Shown here one piece after another: positions 16,251-24,749 of a DNA stretch of 64,000 bases (within the stretch, counting starts at the first letter, position 1; every line of letters starts with the position of its first letter). A program made the translations under genes and the position numbers. The notes beneath the pieces are model-generated. The model did not search any database. It worked only from the letters and a program-made list of their open reading frames with translations, and was not told the DNA's origin. The DNA is from Campylobacteraceae bacterium. GTDB lineage: Bacteria; Campylobacterota; Campylobacteria; Campylobacterales; Campylobacteraceae. The DNA is taken from NCBI GenBank assembly GCA_031266555.1, contig JAISAU010000003.1, positions 1 to 64,000 on the forward strand. The letters run 5' to 3'.

Positions 16251-17333
16251 ATGGCAGAATTATTATTTGAACTTACCAACGAACAGCGTAAGTATTTAGG
16301 ACTTGCCCTTGTTGAAGAGAATTGGGAACTTATGAAATTAAATGATATGTATCTTTACTTTGACGGCGATACTATTCGCAAAAGAATATGGGTAAGCAGC
16401 GACAGGTACCATGAACAAGAACTCTGCGAACAAACAACCGAAAACAGAACGGTTCTTTTACCTAAAACCGCGAAAGGAAAGCCTAAAAAGTTAAATTTTA
16501 CGGCAACGCAATCGTTCAGTCCTTTCGGAGTATATTTCAGTTTCTCAAAAGATTTTCTTTGTATCGCGAACTACACGACGCAAACCACCTATTTCCACGA
16601 ACATTTTGGCAGTGAGAAAAACATAGATGATTTGAAGATGTGGCTTGAACAATGGATAGCCGATAGCGCCAATAACGATTTGCAAGAAATAGAAGCGTTT
16701 AAAACCGCCAAACGACAACATTGTAAATTTGAGGAAGGCGACTTTTTTACATTCAAAATCGGCAGACGTCGATGGGGTTTTGGACGGATCCTGATAGACG
16801 TATCGAAACGGAGAAAAACGGAAGAATTTAAACGGCAAAAAAATTACGGTTTAGCTAATCTGATGGGCAAACCGCTGATTGTTAAGGTGTACCACAAAAT
16901 CAGCGACACCATAAATATTGACCTTGACGAGCTGGCGAAATGTATGGCGTTGCCTTCACAAGCCATTATGGACAACGAGTTTTATTATGGCGAAAATAAA
17001 ATCATCGGACATAAAAACCTCACTGTTGATGATTATGGCGACATGCTCATTTCGTACGGCAGAAGTATTAATCATAATGACAAAAAAATTGTCTATCTGC
17101 AATATGGCCTCATTTATAAGGAATTAGACATTTCGCGATTCGACAAACATTTGAAAATAGAAAATAAAAACCTCCGTTCAGGCTACGATGAAAATCCTTA
17201 CCGTAACGAAAGTATTGGCTTCGGATTGCGTATCGACAACTTACAGCAATGCATTGAGGCAAAATCAAACTTGCCGCTTTGGAATAGCGGCGGTCATTAC
17301 ATGTATAAACGAGTTATATGCCATTTGCCCTAA
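16251..17333 (+). CDS. Imm26-like immunity protein
   Basis: TAGGAGG eight bases upstream fixes the start. The Imm26-type core begins at about residue 160: FEEGDFFTFKIGRRRWGFGR is the family's K/F-x-E-G-D-x-F-x-(I/L) ... W/Y-x-(F/Y)-G-R strand pair. The preceding 150 residues form a separate mixed domain. After the stop, another frame continues with KLVEEYCIKNVKRLDGWNIK up to about 17401, so the native C-terminus may be longer and lost by one or two small indels near 17305-17333. Base composition is less AT-rich than most neighbours. Partner toxin unknown. Confidence 0.68.
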   Translation: MAELLFELTNEQRKYLGLALVEENWELMKLNDMYLYFDGDTIRKRIWVSSDRYHEQELCEQTTENRTVLLPKTAKGKPKKLNFTATQSFSPFGVYFSFSKDFLCIANYTTQTTYFHEHFGSEKNIDDLKMWLEQWIADSANNDLQEIEAFKTAKRQHCKFEEGDFFTFKIGRRRWGFGRILIDVSKRRKTEEFKRQKNYGLANLMGKPLIVKVYHKISDTINIDLDELAKCMALPSQAIMDNEFYYGENKIIGHKNLTVDDYGDMLISYGRSINHNDKKIVYLQYGLIYKELDISRFDKHLKIENKNLRSGYDENPYRNESIGFGLRIDNLQQCIEAKSNLPLWNSGGHYMYKRVICHLP

Positions 17334-17447
17334 AATTGGTTGAAGAATATTGTATAAAAAACGTAAAAAGACTTGACGGATGGAATATAAAAGGAGATTA
17401 AATTGTGCTTGATATTATATATAACATATTATTGGGGGTAATAATTT

Positions 17448-17918
17448 ATGTCTAAAAGAAAATTCAAAGAAGGTGATTTTTTTGCTATATCCATTAATAA
17501 ATCAGAAGATGAAAGAATAAAATTTAATCCGCCTTATGCCTTTGGGCGTTTAATTGCCATTCTACCATCAAGAAATCAAATAGTTGAATTTTTTAATTAT
17601 TATGGAGACATGACTAATAATACAGATATGCTTTTGCAATCTGGAAGACTTTTTAATCCAATAAGTACGGCGGTAGGTTTATATTCTGAACGTTGGACTG
17701 TAATAAAATCCGATCCATTATTTCAAAGAGAAGACGCTAAATTCAGTGAAATTAAATTAGGGAAATATTCGGAAGAGTTTCCCCACCTGTCTCAAATATG
17801 GATAGGCGGTAAAACATATCCTGCTAAAAAAGAAGATTATAAAAATGTGGAGCCTTATATTATTTATGCTCCACAACAAGTGGAAGAAAGAATACGTAAT
17901 ATATTAAAAACAGGTTAA
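17448..17918 (+). CDS. Imm26-like immunity protein
   Basis: The 156-residue single-domain protein opens with SKRKFKEGDFFAISINKSED and then FNPPYAFGRLIAILPSRNQI, the Imm26 layout (K-x-G-D-x-F-x-I-x-(I/L) ... Y-A-F-G-R-(L/I)). A strand-rich middle and PIIxAP-like ending (EPYIIYAPQQVEERI) follow. It is the second of three Imm26-type proteins in the window. Start ATG 17448; upstream GGGGG is the best ribosome-binding candidate. Confidence 0.7.
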   Translation: MSKRKFKEGDFFAISINKSEDERIKFNPPYAFGRLIAILPSRNQIVEFFNYYGDMTNNTDMLLQSGRLFNPISTAVGLYSERWTVIKSDPLFQREDAKFSEIKLGKYSEEFPHLSQIWIGGKTYPAKKEDYKNVEPYIIYAPQQVEERIRNILKTG

Positions 17919-18233
17919 ACCTTAAATGAATAAATTATGTAATATATTGATAAAAAATATAAAATAAAAATAATGGGGTACGGGCAAACGGCATACAACC
18001 GGAACGATTTACGAAATCCTAAAAATAGTGAAATTAAGAGAGAAATTTTTTGTGCTTTCGGTTTTGATGCAGACAAAAGTTATGAGGAAAATTTGAAAGT
18101 AATCAGTATGTAAAAGAAGATATAATGTGTGATTTAAACAAATTAATCAAAATAAATAACCGCAACATAACCCTTCCACTAGGTGCAGTGTACTGAGCGT
18201 GGGGTATCTTGCTAACAATGGAGAAAGTAAATT
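17919..18233. other. intergenic segment with remnant ORF and attC-like elements
   Basis: A 46-codon frame at 17973-18113 (begins MGYGQTAYNRNDLRN, ends ENLKVISM) starts within a family-B element at 17976-18015 (GTACGGGCAAACGGCATACA) and looks like a gene fragment. A second GC-richer stretch at 18164-18215 (ACATAACCCTTCCACTAGG ... GAGCGTGGGGTATC) may be another element at the edge of the GC-rich gene that follows. Confidence 0.4.
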
Positions 18234-19424
18234 ATGAATACAATGGAAATATCTATCAATGAGCTTGCAAATACGGTAAAAGCGATCGCTCCGTCAGACC
18301 GTGACACGGGGACTTACGCGCTGTATGCCGGCAATACGCTCTATTTGGCAAACACAAAGACGCAAGTCGCGCGTGGAATACAAACGCTGCCTAATATCCA
18401 AGAAACGGCGCAGGGACTTGGCGACGGGCGGCTCGACGGAGAGCCGCATGAAATTGTCCTATACTTCCGACACCCATACGTCTGCGTGGTCGAACGTTTT
18501 GGGATAAACGCCGCTATGGTGAACATAGAAACGGGTTTATCGCGCGAACTGTCCCGCGAAGACTATCACTGCGACGTGTCCGGCTATTCTTTTGGCTTTA
18601 TGGAGCGTGGCGGTAGGATTCTGTATATTTGCCAGACACAATGGAACAGGCTGGATATCTTCGACGCGGAGTCAGGCGAGAATCTAACCAAACGAGAGGT
18701 CTGGATACGCAAGACCGGCACGGACGAAAGGGGAAATGCCATTTATGAGAGCCAAAACTACCTCGACTATTTTCACAGCCAGTTGCATATTTCACCGTCC
18801 AGCAATTGTTTCATCAGTAACGGCTGGGTATGGTCACCCTTCGATCAAATTCTCGTATTTAAAACGGATGACTTTTTTCGTGAGTTCGAGCTAAATAACG
18901 CAATCGCGGATTGTAGCTCTGGTTACAACTGGAATCGCCCTTGCGCATGGATTGACGATGACTGCTTCGCCGTAGCCATGGACGACCTCGCTAAAACCGG
19001 GAATATGGATGACGATGAAGCGGCCGAATATAAGTACAAATCGCTTGCCTTGTTCCGCGCAACGGACGCTACCGCCAAAAACGATCGCGGCTTCAGTTTT
19101 ATAAGCCCCTTTCGCTTGTTTGACTGTGAAGCATTTGTCCCGAACGAGGAAGGCGAAGTAAGCGGACGGCTCTATTACGACGCCAGTCTCAAATACCTTG
19201 TAGCTATCACGAAGAACGGCGCGTTTGCGGTGAGTCTTAACGGCGATATTATCAAACGAATGCCGGACATTGCCTTGCTCACATCGCCCCAAAAAGGTTT
19301 CGCAAATGGATACAATCCGCATATACAGTGGAGTTACAACCCAAAACGCCATGTTTTCTATACATGGCAAAACAATATCGGCATTGTGGAACGCGGCTTT
19401 GACGCCGCTTCAGAAGACTACTGA
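18234..19424 (+). CDS. predicted beta-propeller-like protein, GC-rich acquisition
   Basis: The 396-residue soluble protein has repeated strand-turn units with aromatic/Gly/Asp turns (TYALYAGNTLYLANTKT, GYSFGFMERGGRILYICQ, CAWIDDDCFAVAMDDL, LYYDASLKYLVAITKNG, QWSYNPKRHVFYTWQNN). This suggests a WD-like beta-propeller of 6-7 blades, though no exact family can be named. GC content is near 50 percent by eye, against about 30 percent in flanking genes. It was therefore probably acquired recently from another genome. GGAGAAAG precedes the ATG. Function unknown; its place in the array suggests immunity. Confidence 0.6.
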   Translation: MNTMEISINELANTVKAIAPSDRDTGTYALYAGNTLYLANTKTQVARGIQTLPNIQETAQGLGDGRLDGEPHEIVLYFRHPYVCVVERFGINAAMVNIETGLSRELSREDYHCDVSGYSFGFMERGGRILYICQTQWNRLDIFDAESGENLTKREVWIRKTGTDERGNAIYESQNYLDYFHSQLHISPSSNCFISNGWVWSPFDQILVFKTDDFFREFELNNAIADCSSGYNWNRPCAWIDDDCFAVAMDDLAKTGNMDDDEAAEYKYKSLALFRATDATAKNDRGFSFISPFRLFDCEAFVPNEEGEVSGRLYYDASLKYLVAITKNGAFAVSLNGDIIKRMPDIALLTSPQKGFANGYNPHIQWSYNPKRHVFYTWQNNIGIVERGFDAASEDY

Positions 19425-19450
19425 TGAACAATATGACGTACATGTAGCAT

Positions 19451-19490
19451 TCCTTTTTGTATTGTTTTGACAACAGTAATACAAAAAGAG
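19451..19490. terminator. inverted repeat, terminator-like (family C relative)
   Basis: CTTTTTGTATT and AATACAAAAAG form a perfect 11-bp stem with a loop of about 14 bases containing GTTTTGACAACAG. It lies 27 bases after the GC-rich gene and is followed by GTTATGCG. Likely a transcription terminator or an altered family-C element. Confidence 0.5.
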
Positions 19491-19560
19491 TTATGCGAAA
19501 TGCGGGCTGTAGGTAGAAAATGTATTGACAAAAGTATAAAAAATAAATAAAGTGAGATAT

Positions 19561-20055
19561 ATGGAAACACCTGAATTTATAATTATTGTAGAAGAAATTC
19601 AAGAAAGTATGATTAAAAAACATATTTTAAATATAAATGAAAAAATAAATAAATATTCTCATAAAATATTAAATGATGAAATATGGAAAAAATCGATAGA
19701 TGATTATAAAATTATAATGAAAAAATATAATATAAATAAATTTGGATTTTTTGGTACTGATTATATGGAAAATGATATTTATGAAAATATTGTATTTGAT
19801 TATATTGTAGGAAAAGAAAATAGAAATGGTATTGAAAAAGAAAAAATAATTATAAGAACATTTTTACATGAATATTTATTTATTCCATTTGGAATGTGTT
19901 CAAAGGGACATAAATCAATTTGCTTAATAGAATACCAAAATATTAAACCAAAACTATTAAATGATTGTAGAATTGACAATAGGTTAATACTTTGTTCTGA
20001 AAAATATTATTTAAGTAATATTGAAGATAATGATGTACGCCCGCGCTTCACATAA
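19561..20055 (+). CDS. hypothetical protein, probable immunity protein
   Basis: The 164-residue, very AT-rich gene encodes a helical N-terminus (IQESMIKKHILNINEKINKY), a central FGFFGTDYMENDIYENI and a strand-rich end (RLILCSEKYYLSNIE). The final residues DVRPRFT come from GC-rich element DNA, so the native C-terminus probably ended a few codons earlier. GTG 19552 is a possible earlier start. Family unknown. Confidence 0.5.
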   Translation: METPEFIIIVEEIQESMIKKHILNINEKINKYSHKILNDEIWKKSIDDYKIIMKKYNINKFGFFGTDYMENDIYENIVFDYIVGKENRNGIEKEKIIIRTFLHEYLFIPFGMCSKGHKSICLIEYQNIKPKLLNDCRIDNRLILCSEKYYLSNIEDNDVRPRFT

Positions 20056-20110
20056 CAAACGGTATACGACATGGGGGCTAAAATGATTGGAAATAGTTTG
20101 TGAAAAAATC
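20043..20110. repeat. family-B attC-like element
   Basis: GCGCTTCACATAACAAACGG, then TATACGACATGGGGGCTAAA and ATGATTGG. It shares the ATAACA-type left end and GGGCTAAAAT right end with the copies at 25386, 26812 and 27576. The layout resembles integron attC sites; the inference is tentative. Confidence 0.4.
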
Positions 20111-20172
20111 CACGAATCAATTGACAATAATTAAAAACCGCATGTAATAGTGTATATGAAGGAAATAAAATA

Positions 20173-20781
20173 ATGAGTTATACAAAAATGAGCAAAGAGA
20201 TTGAAAAATATCTAAAAGAAAATAATCTTCCTTGGCGCGGGAAAGAATCTGACACAAAGGAAGAAACAGCGAGACGAATGAATGCGTATTATAAAGGCAG
20301 AGATTTTATTTTTAATAAATGGTTAAATGAAAAAAAATATAAAGAGTTAATTTCTGTTGCACATCAAGGATGGTTTGGAGAAGATGACTTTTTTGTGCCT
20401 TTGGCAAAATATTTTGTCAAAGAAAACGAATTGGACTGGTTAAAATTTTTATGCGAACGAAAAGTGCGATTTAATATTGAAGATACTTTGAATTGTTTAA
20501 AAAATGTAATGGAAAAATATCAAAATAAACGAATAATCGAAATTTTATCAGAAGTTATTTTACTTGATTTAGAAAAATATAAAAAAGGTGAATCGTATAA
20601 TTGTATTGGGGAATTAAAAAGTCATTATGTTAAGACGTTAAATAAATTTGACCAATATATAGGATTTTTAGAACAAATGGATTGCCATGAATATTTGAAG
20701 CAAATAAAAGAAATGCAAAATAAAACTGGAAATTTTACAATAAAATTAAATGATTTAAAAAATATAAAAATAAAGTTATAA
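20173..20781 (+). CDS. hypothetical helical protein, probable immunity protein
   Basis: This 202-residue protein is almost wholly helical: MSKEIEKYLKENNLPWRG, RDFIFNKWLNEKKYKELISV, DDFFVPLAKYFVKENELDWL, NTLNCLKN-type segments, then a basic tail ending NLKNIKIKL. The spacing of the helices suggests a HEAT/TPR-like solenoid. AGGAAATAA precedes the ATG. It is bracketed by family-B elements on both sides (20043 and 20790), exactly as a cassette would be. Confidence 0.55.
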   Translation: MSYTKMSKEIEKYLKENNLPWRGKESDTKEETARRMNAYYKGRDFIFNKWLNEKKYKELISVAHQGWFGEDDFFVPLAKYFVKENELDWLKFLCERKVRFNIEDTLNCLKNVMEKYQNKRIIEILSEVILLDLEKYKKGESYNCIGELKSHYVKTLNKFDQYIGFLEQMDCHEYLKQIKEMQNKTGNFTIKLNDLKNIKIKL

Positions 20782-20789
20782 AAATAATG

Positions 20790-20860
20790 AAGTATGCCCC
20801 CACATCGTAAACAGCCGGAACGTTGTCCCTTTTGCGTTATTAAGCGGGCGATTGAGAAGT
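20790..20860. repeat. family-B attC-like element
   Basis: GCCCCCACATCGTAAACAGC continues with CGGAACGTTGTCCC and TTTTGCGTTATTAAGCGGGC. The block CGTAAACAGCCGGAACGTT is shared with 25386 (CGTAAACAGCCGAAAT) and loosely with 17976 and 27576. GCGTTATTAAGCGGGC resembles the right end of Vibrio/Treponema attC sites. Confidence 0.45.
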
Positions 20861-20952
20861 TAAAGGATTGTCTAGTTTGGTTGCAACACAAAACAGTCAT
20901 AATGTAGCGAGCAATGTGATAAGACTTGTAATGTAAAAATGGGAATATTATA

Positions 20953-21273
20953 ATGGAAATTAAATTTGACAGGAAATTTTGTGATTTGTTTGAATATGAA
21001 ATTTGCAGATATTTTGAAAACAATCATAATGAAAATACTAAAGGATTTTGGTGCGACGGAGTCATATTTGAATGGGCTGATGAAAAGATGGCTTATTTTA
21101 GGATATTCATAGGAAAAACAGGGCAAACAGAATATAAATTGACATTGAATATTGGAGAAAAAACATTATTAAAATATAAAAAAGATTTGGCTAAAAAAAC
21201 ATGGTTTTTAATAAATGAAAACAAAGTAGATATTGACTTAAGAAATAAAAACATAATAATGGTATTTGAGTAG
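20953..21273 (+). CDS. small hypothetical protein, probable immunity protein
   Basis: The 106-residue protein alternates strands and a helix: MEIKFDRKFCDLFEYEICRY, GFWCDGVIFEWADEKMAYFR, then a C-terminal strand NKVDIDLRNKNIIMVFE. It resembles the compact alpha/beta fold common among immunity proteins, but I cannot assign a family. It starts shortly after the element at 20790 and precedes the CdiI-type gene by only eight bases, so they are probably co-transcribed. Confidence 0.55.
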   Translation: MEIKFDRKFCDLFEYEICRYFENNHNENTKGFWCDGVIFEWADEKMAYFRIFIGKTGQTEYKLTLNIGEKTLLKYKKDLAKKTWFLINENKVDIDLRNKNIIMVFE

Positions 21274-21281
21274 AAACAATT

Positions 21282-21767
21282 ATGGCAAAAGCAAATATGA
21301 AATTTAGTCTTGAAGAACTCGAAAAAGATTATTGGTCGGATAATGATTTGAAGAATGTTAAGTCTACGTCATTAGTTAAAAAAGTATATTCATTTAGGAA
21401 AATACCGTTAAAGGATTTATATCATGAGCAAATCAGGTTATTAATCGGACAAGACACTGGCATCAAGTACCTTTTACCGTTGGCACTAGATATATTAGAA
21501 AAAAATCCATATACCGAATGTGATTTCTCTCCTTGCGATTTATTAAAATATGTGACCAAAATAGATATAAAATATTGGACTGATAACAAAGAATTGTACA
21601 AAAAATTTTGCAAGATAATGATAAAATTTAATGAAAACTATGAGTGCGAAAATAATAAAAGAGATGAATTTAATAAAATGAACGATAAAGAAAGGGACAA
21701 AATAAATATAATTTGGAATAAAATAAAATTAATAATACAAAACACAACATGTAGTAAAAATAAGTAA
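21282..21767 (+). CDS. CdiI-type contact-dependent inhibition immunity protein
   Basis: The 161-residue protein shows the pattern of the CDI immunity family: LEELEKDYW at residues 9-17, then FRKIPLKDLYHEQIRLLIGQ and GIKYLLPLALDILEKNPYTE, followed by SPCDLLKYV. The family has R-K-x-P-L-x-(D/E)-L ... D/Q-x-R-x-L-I-G-Q ... L-x-P-L-A-L-x-x-L ... G/P-D-L-L. Such proteins bind and inactivate the toxic C-terminus of a matching CdiA. No CdiA/CdiB gene is in the window. Length is normal for the family, and the Lys-rich tail is probably a local extension. Confidence 0.75.
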   Translation: MAKANMKFSLEELEKDYWSDNDLKNVKSTSLVKKVYSFRKIPLKDLYHEQIRLLIGQDTGIKYLLPLALDILEKNPYTECDFSPCDLLKYVTKIDIKYWTDNKELYKKFCKIMIKFNENYECENNKRDEFNKMNDKERDKINIIWNKIKLIIQNTTCSKNK

Positions 21768-21813
21768 ATTGTTAAGCTGATAAAAGGACTGGTAATGATA
21801 TGTAAAATAGAAA

Positions 21814-22623
21814 ATGAGCACAATGAAAAGAAAAAATGACTACAATAATTTTCAACTTAACAAAATAAGCAAAGAAGCGTTTGTCAAAGAACGCGGCGGA
21901 TTTTTACGATTTTTTGCGATACTCCTGTTTATTATCATATTTTTACTGTGCGTTGTATTTCGCATAAAGGAGCTTTTTGTTTATTTAGGAGTTGTGTTTT
22001 TCTATTTACTCGCTGTAGCGTCGTTCATTAGAGGAATGAACAAGGATTATAGATTAAGCCCTACTTCTGTCAAAATTGATGGAAATTACATAGACGTATG
22101 TTATGAACACACTTCTATTCAACTATTATTGAACGAAATAGATTATATCGCTCAGTTTTATACAAGGAGATTTAAATATGGAATTAGCACTAAAAGTATC
22201 TTTCGCGGGTACAGCAAAGGCAAGGAGTTTTGGCTGGGATACGAATATCTTGAAGAAAGTTATCGGCTTACAAAATTTATCAAAGAAGGATGGATCAATA
22301 AAAAAGATGAACATGATTTGCAAGTTTTAAAAAGAGAAAGCAAAACGTATGAGCTCAAAGATAAGAGAATAGTATATATCAGTATTGAAAATATAAAGTC
22401 GCTCCAACTGTTATCGAATCCATGGTATGAACATGTTGAACTGCATGTTTATAATGATAAGAATAAAAAATATGTTTTTAACATTCTGAAAAAAAAGCTG
22501 GCTTTAATTATAATAAAATGTTACAAAATAGAATCTCTTTACAATATTCCCTTCAAGTGGCACAACAATAGTTATGTTCCTTTTTTTGAAGATAAATTAT
22601 CGACGATATATAAAAAGAGTTAA
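21814..22623 (+). CDS. two-helix membrane protein, unknown
   Basis: Residues about 30-70 hold two membrane helices (FLRFFAILLFIIIFLLCVVF and LFVYLGVVFFYLLAVASFI). A cytoplasmic domain of about 190 residues follows, with PH-like beta strands (SVKIDGNYIDVCYEHTSIQL; KIENIKSLQLL-type strand). Membrane-bound immunity proteins of this layout would guard against pore-forming or membrane-active toxins, but the assignment is from context. Its stop lies four bases before the next start. Confidence 0.6.
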   Translation: MSTMKRKNDYNNFQLNKISKEAFVKERGGFLRFFAILLFIIIFLLCVVFRIKELFVYLGVVFFYLLAVASFIRGMNKDYRLSPTSVKIDGNYIDVCYEHTSIQLLLNEIDYIAQFYTRRFKYGISTKSIFRGYSKGKEFWLGYEYLEESYRLTKFIKEGWINKKDEHDLQVLKRESKTYELKDKRIVYISIENIKSLQLLSNPWYEHVELHVYNDKNKKYVFNILKKKLALIIIKCYKIESLYNIPFKWHNNSYVPFFEDKLSTIYKKS

Positions 22624-22627
22624 AATA

Positions 22628-23254
22628 ATGGATAGCACAAAAAACGAATACGCGAACTTCATGAAAAGCAGGTATAAGGGCGTTATGCTGAAACAATCTA
22701 TTTTTTATGATTGCAAATATGCGTTACGATTTGACCTGCATGATAATGATGGGGTTAAATATCTTAATGCCAAGGGTGAAGATATATATTTTACTAAAGG
22801 ATTAAACAGAGCGAAAGAGTTATTTTGTGAAATATTTTATGATTGCACTGAGTTATATTTTATTTATAGAAGCGATAAAATTAAATTTTCCGATAAAATA
22901 TTCAGCAATATATCCGCATTAAATAAAAATGAGATTGGTATATTTAGTGAAAATGGGATTTATGAAAAAGATTTAAAAACTTCTCTCGCCGTAATTAAAT
23001 TAGATATTCATAGAATAAATTATGAAAATATATTGAAATCAATAAACAATACCGATTTTCCAAGTAGACGCCCAAGAACGAATGGAGAAGTATATTTTAT
23101 ACATGTAAAGAATGAAATTATTTTCAATATGTATGACGATAGAGGACTTGACATTATAGGAACAAATAAAGAGGCGATAGAACCATTTTATATAAAATAT
23201 AACAAATGGCTGCTTGATTATGATAGAGAAAAAATGGATGAAATATTTAAATAA
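22628..23254 (+). CDS. DUF3885 family protein
   Basis: The 208-residue protein ends with NMYDDRGLDIIGTNKEAIEP and YNKWLLDYDREKMDEIF, the highly characteristic DUF3885 C-terminus (M-Y-D-D-R-G-x-D-(V/I)-I ... L-Y-x-x-Y-x-x-W-(I/L)-L-D-Y-D-R). The N-terminal part with YALRFDLHDN and the RA-x-x-L-F-x-x-(I/V)-F segment also fits. ATG 22628 is preferred; an upstream in-frame start would overlap the membrane-protein gene. DUF3885 proteins are commonly listed as immunity-like genes with unknown target. Confidence 0.75.
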   Translation: MDSTKNEYANFMKSRYKGVMLKQSIFYDCKYALRFDLHDNDGVKYLNAKGEDIYFTKGLNRAKELFCEIFYDCTELYFIYRSDKIKFSDKIFSNISALNKNEIGIFSENGIYEKDLKTSLAVIKLDIHRINYENILKSINNTDFPSRRPRTNGEVYFIHVKNEIIFNMYDDRGLDIIGTNKEAIEPFYIKYNKWLLDYDREKMDEIFK

Positions 23255-23262
23255 ATAGAGTG

Positions 23263-23330
23263 CGTAGCTACATCACATAATAGGCTTGTTTGCGCCTAAT
23301 CGCACGGTAGTTTTGTAAACCAAAAATACC
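23263..23330. repeat. family-B-like element
   Basis: TGCGTAGCTACATCACATAA followed by TAGGCTTGTTTGCGCCTAAT and CGCACGGTAG. TAGGC-TTGTTTGC-GCCTA is a perfect hairpin, and GTGCG/CGCAC at the outer ends pair as well. ACATCACATAATAGGC keeps the ACxTCxCATAAxA left end of the copies at 20043 and 26812. Confidence 0.45.
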
Positions 23331-23371
23331 GAGTAAGCAAAAGAAAATATGACACAACAGCGGAGAAAAGT

Positions 23372-24052
23372 ATGAAAATTAAAAAAAGATTGCTAGAAGG
23401 CGACATTTTTTACATACATGTAAGCGGAAAATATGTTTTTGGGAAATTATTAATGGATATAAAAAAGAGGATTTTCAAATTGGAACCGCGCCATAGATTG
23501 AAATTTTATAGCGATTGTTATTTGGTAGAAATATATAAAGGCATATATGATACGCCCGAACTTGCAACGCGTGAAATTATTTATCCCGCTTCTTTTATAT
23601 TCCATTCAACTTTTTACCCTTCTAAAAATTTTAAAAAATATGTTCAATGGTCATTTTATAAAAACGAGTCTATTAACTATAAAGAAATTGATTTCCCCGA
23701 AACGTTAGAAATCGGAGATAACGGCTTGATAAATTTTAGAAAGTTTGATATAAGCTTACCGACTAAAACTTTATTTAAAGATTTTCCTAAAAAAATCAAT
23801 GGAAATCAAAAATATACCGGAACAGCCTTTACGATTTATGATCAACTGGTTGACGAAGCATTTCATTTGCAAGGAAGAGATGATTTATTGCAAGATAAGG
23901 AAAAGACATATTTTTCAAGCGCCAATGAATTAAGGTTACAAACCAAAGATAGAGTTTCATTTTATGAACAAATAAATGAAGATACAGATATTTCGTATTA
24001 TAAATTGGCATTAAAATATGGTTTTGACCTTGGAAGATTTTACGAAAAATAA
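23372..24052 (+). CDS. Imm26-like immunity protein
   Basis: Third Imm26-type protein (226 residues): RLLEGDIFYIHVSGKYVFGK at residues 7-26 is the E-G-D-x-F-x-I-x-(V/I) ... Y-x-F-G-K/R hallmark, followed by a strand-rich body. The C-terminal 50 residues are helical (FYEQINEDTDISYYKLALKY). Its last base overlaps the next start (TAATGA), beginning a chain of four overlapping genes to 25384. Confidence 0.68.
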   Translation: MKIKKRLLEGDIFYIHVSGKYVFGKLLMDIKKRIFKLEPRHRLKFYSDCYLVEIYKGIYDTPELATREIIYPASFIFHSTFYPSKNFKKYVQWSFYKNESINYKEIDFPETLEIGDNGLINFRKFDISLPTKTLFKDFPKKINGNQKYTGTAFTIYDQLVDEAFHLQGRDDLLQDKEKTYFSSANELRLQTKDRVSFYEQINEDTDISYYKLALKYGFDLGRFYEK

Positions 24053-24219
24053 TGAATAAAAATCTAAAAATAGAATTGGAAATGATATTAGAATATTTAA
24101 ATCATTCATATGATTCGACTTATGCAAATTCTACAGTTGAAGAAATAAAAAATATTATAAATGAAACTATTAGCAAAATCAGTGAAAGCAAAAAAATATA
24201 TAATAAAATTAAAATATAA
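24052..24219 (+). CDS. 55-residue helical protein, coupled
   Basis: This small gene is defined by overlaps at both ends: ATG 24052 shares a base with the Imm26-like stop, and its TAA shares a base with the next ATG. The product is one helical hairpin (KIELEMILEYLNHSYDS; TVEEIKNIINETISKISESK). A protein this short may be an accessory subunit or a small immunity protein. No family recognised. Confidence 0.5.
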   Translation: MNKNLKIELEMILEYLNHSYDSTYANSTVEEIKNIINETISKISESKKIYNKIKI

Positions 24220-24749
24220 TGGAGGATATTTTGTATAAAGATGTTTTAATTTATGAATATAAAAATTATTATTATATAATTCAAAGAAGCACGCAAGGGA
24301 AAGAATATGATGAAAGAGTAAAATCCAGCGAAAATGTTGTTTTATATTCAAAATTAGAATTAAATTGTCCAATAAAGCAATTGGGTAATGACGTTTCTGC
24401 GGCATTAGAAAATTACAATAAAATAAGACCTAAATTTGAACCATGGGAATTGGGAGGATTAAATAAACAATTTTGCAGTTGGGTTGGAGCAAAAGGAAGA
24501 AAATCATTTGATAGGGATAGTAGGTGTGTTCAAGTTATAAAAAATAATAAATTGGAAATAATACCATTTGATAATTGCAATAAAAATGGATGGTATGGAC
24601 CAATGATTAAAGAAATGAGATTTAAAAACAAAATAACAACAATAGAAATTGACAGTACATTTGAAACTATAGGATGGAGAATAAAAAAGGCATTTAAAAA
24701 ATCAACATATAACCCAAATAAAAAATATAAAAAAGAGGAATTATTATGA
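24219..24749 (+). CDS. putative CdiI/DUF1436-like immunity protein
   Basis: The protein is about 170 residues, with a C-terminal half KQFCSWVGAKGRKSFDRDSR, then VIKNNKLEIIPFDNCNKNGW and IDSTFETIGWRIKKAFKKST. This order (S-W-x-x-x-x-K-x-x, strand with I-x-x-x-P-x-x-N, D-S-x-E-x-(I/L)-G-x-x-(I/L)-x-x-A-x-x-x-S) resembles DUF1436/CdiI-type proteins, though not closely enough to be certain. ATG 24219 is shown, but GGAGG at 24221-24225 sits five bases before TTG 24231, which may be the true start. Confidence 0.5.
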   Translation: MEDILYKDVLIYEYKNYYYIIQRSTQGKEYDERVKSSENVVLYSKLELNCPIKQLGNDVSAALENYNKIRPKFEPWELGGLNKQFCSWVGAKGRKSFDRDSRCVQVIKNNKLEIIPFDNCNKNGWYGPMIKEMRFKNKITTIEIDSTFETIGWRIKKAFKKSTYNPNKKYKKEELL

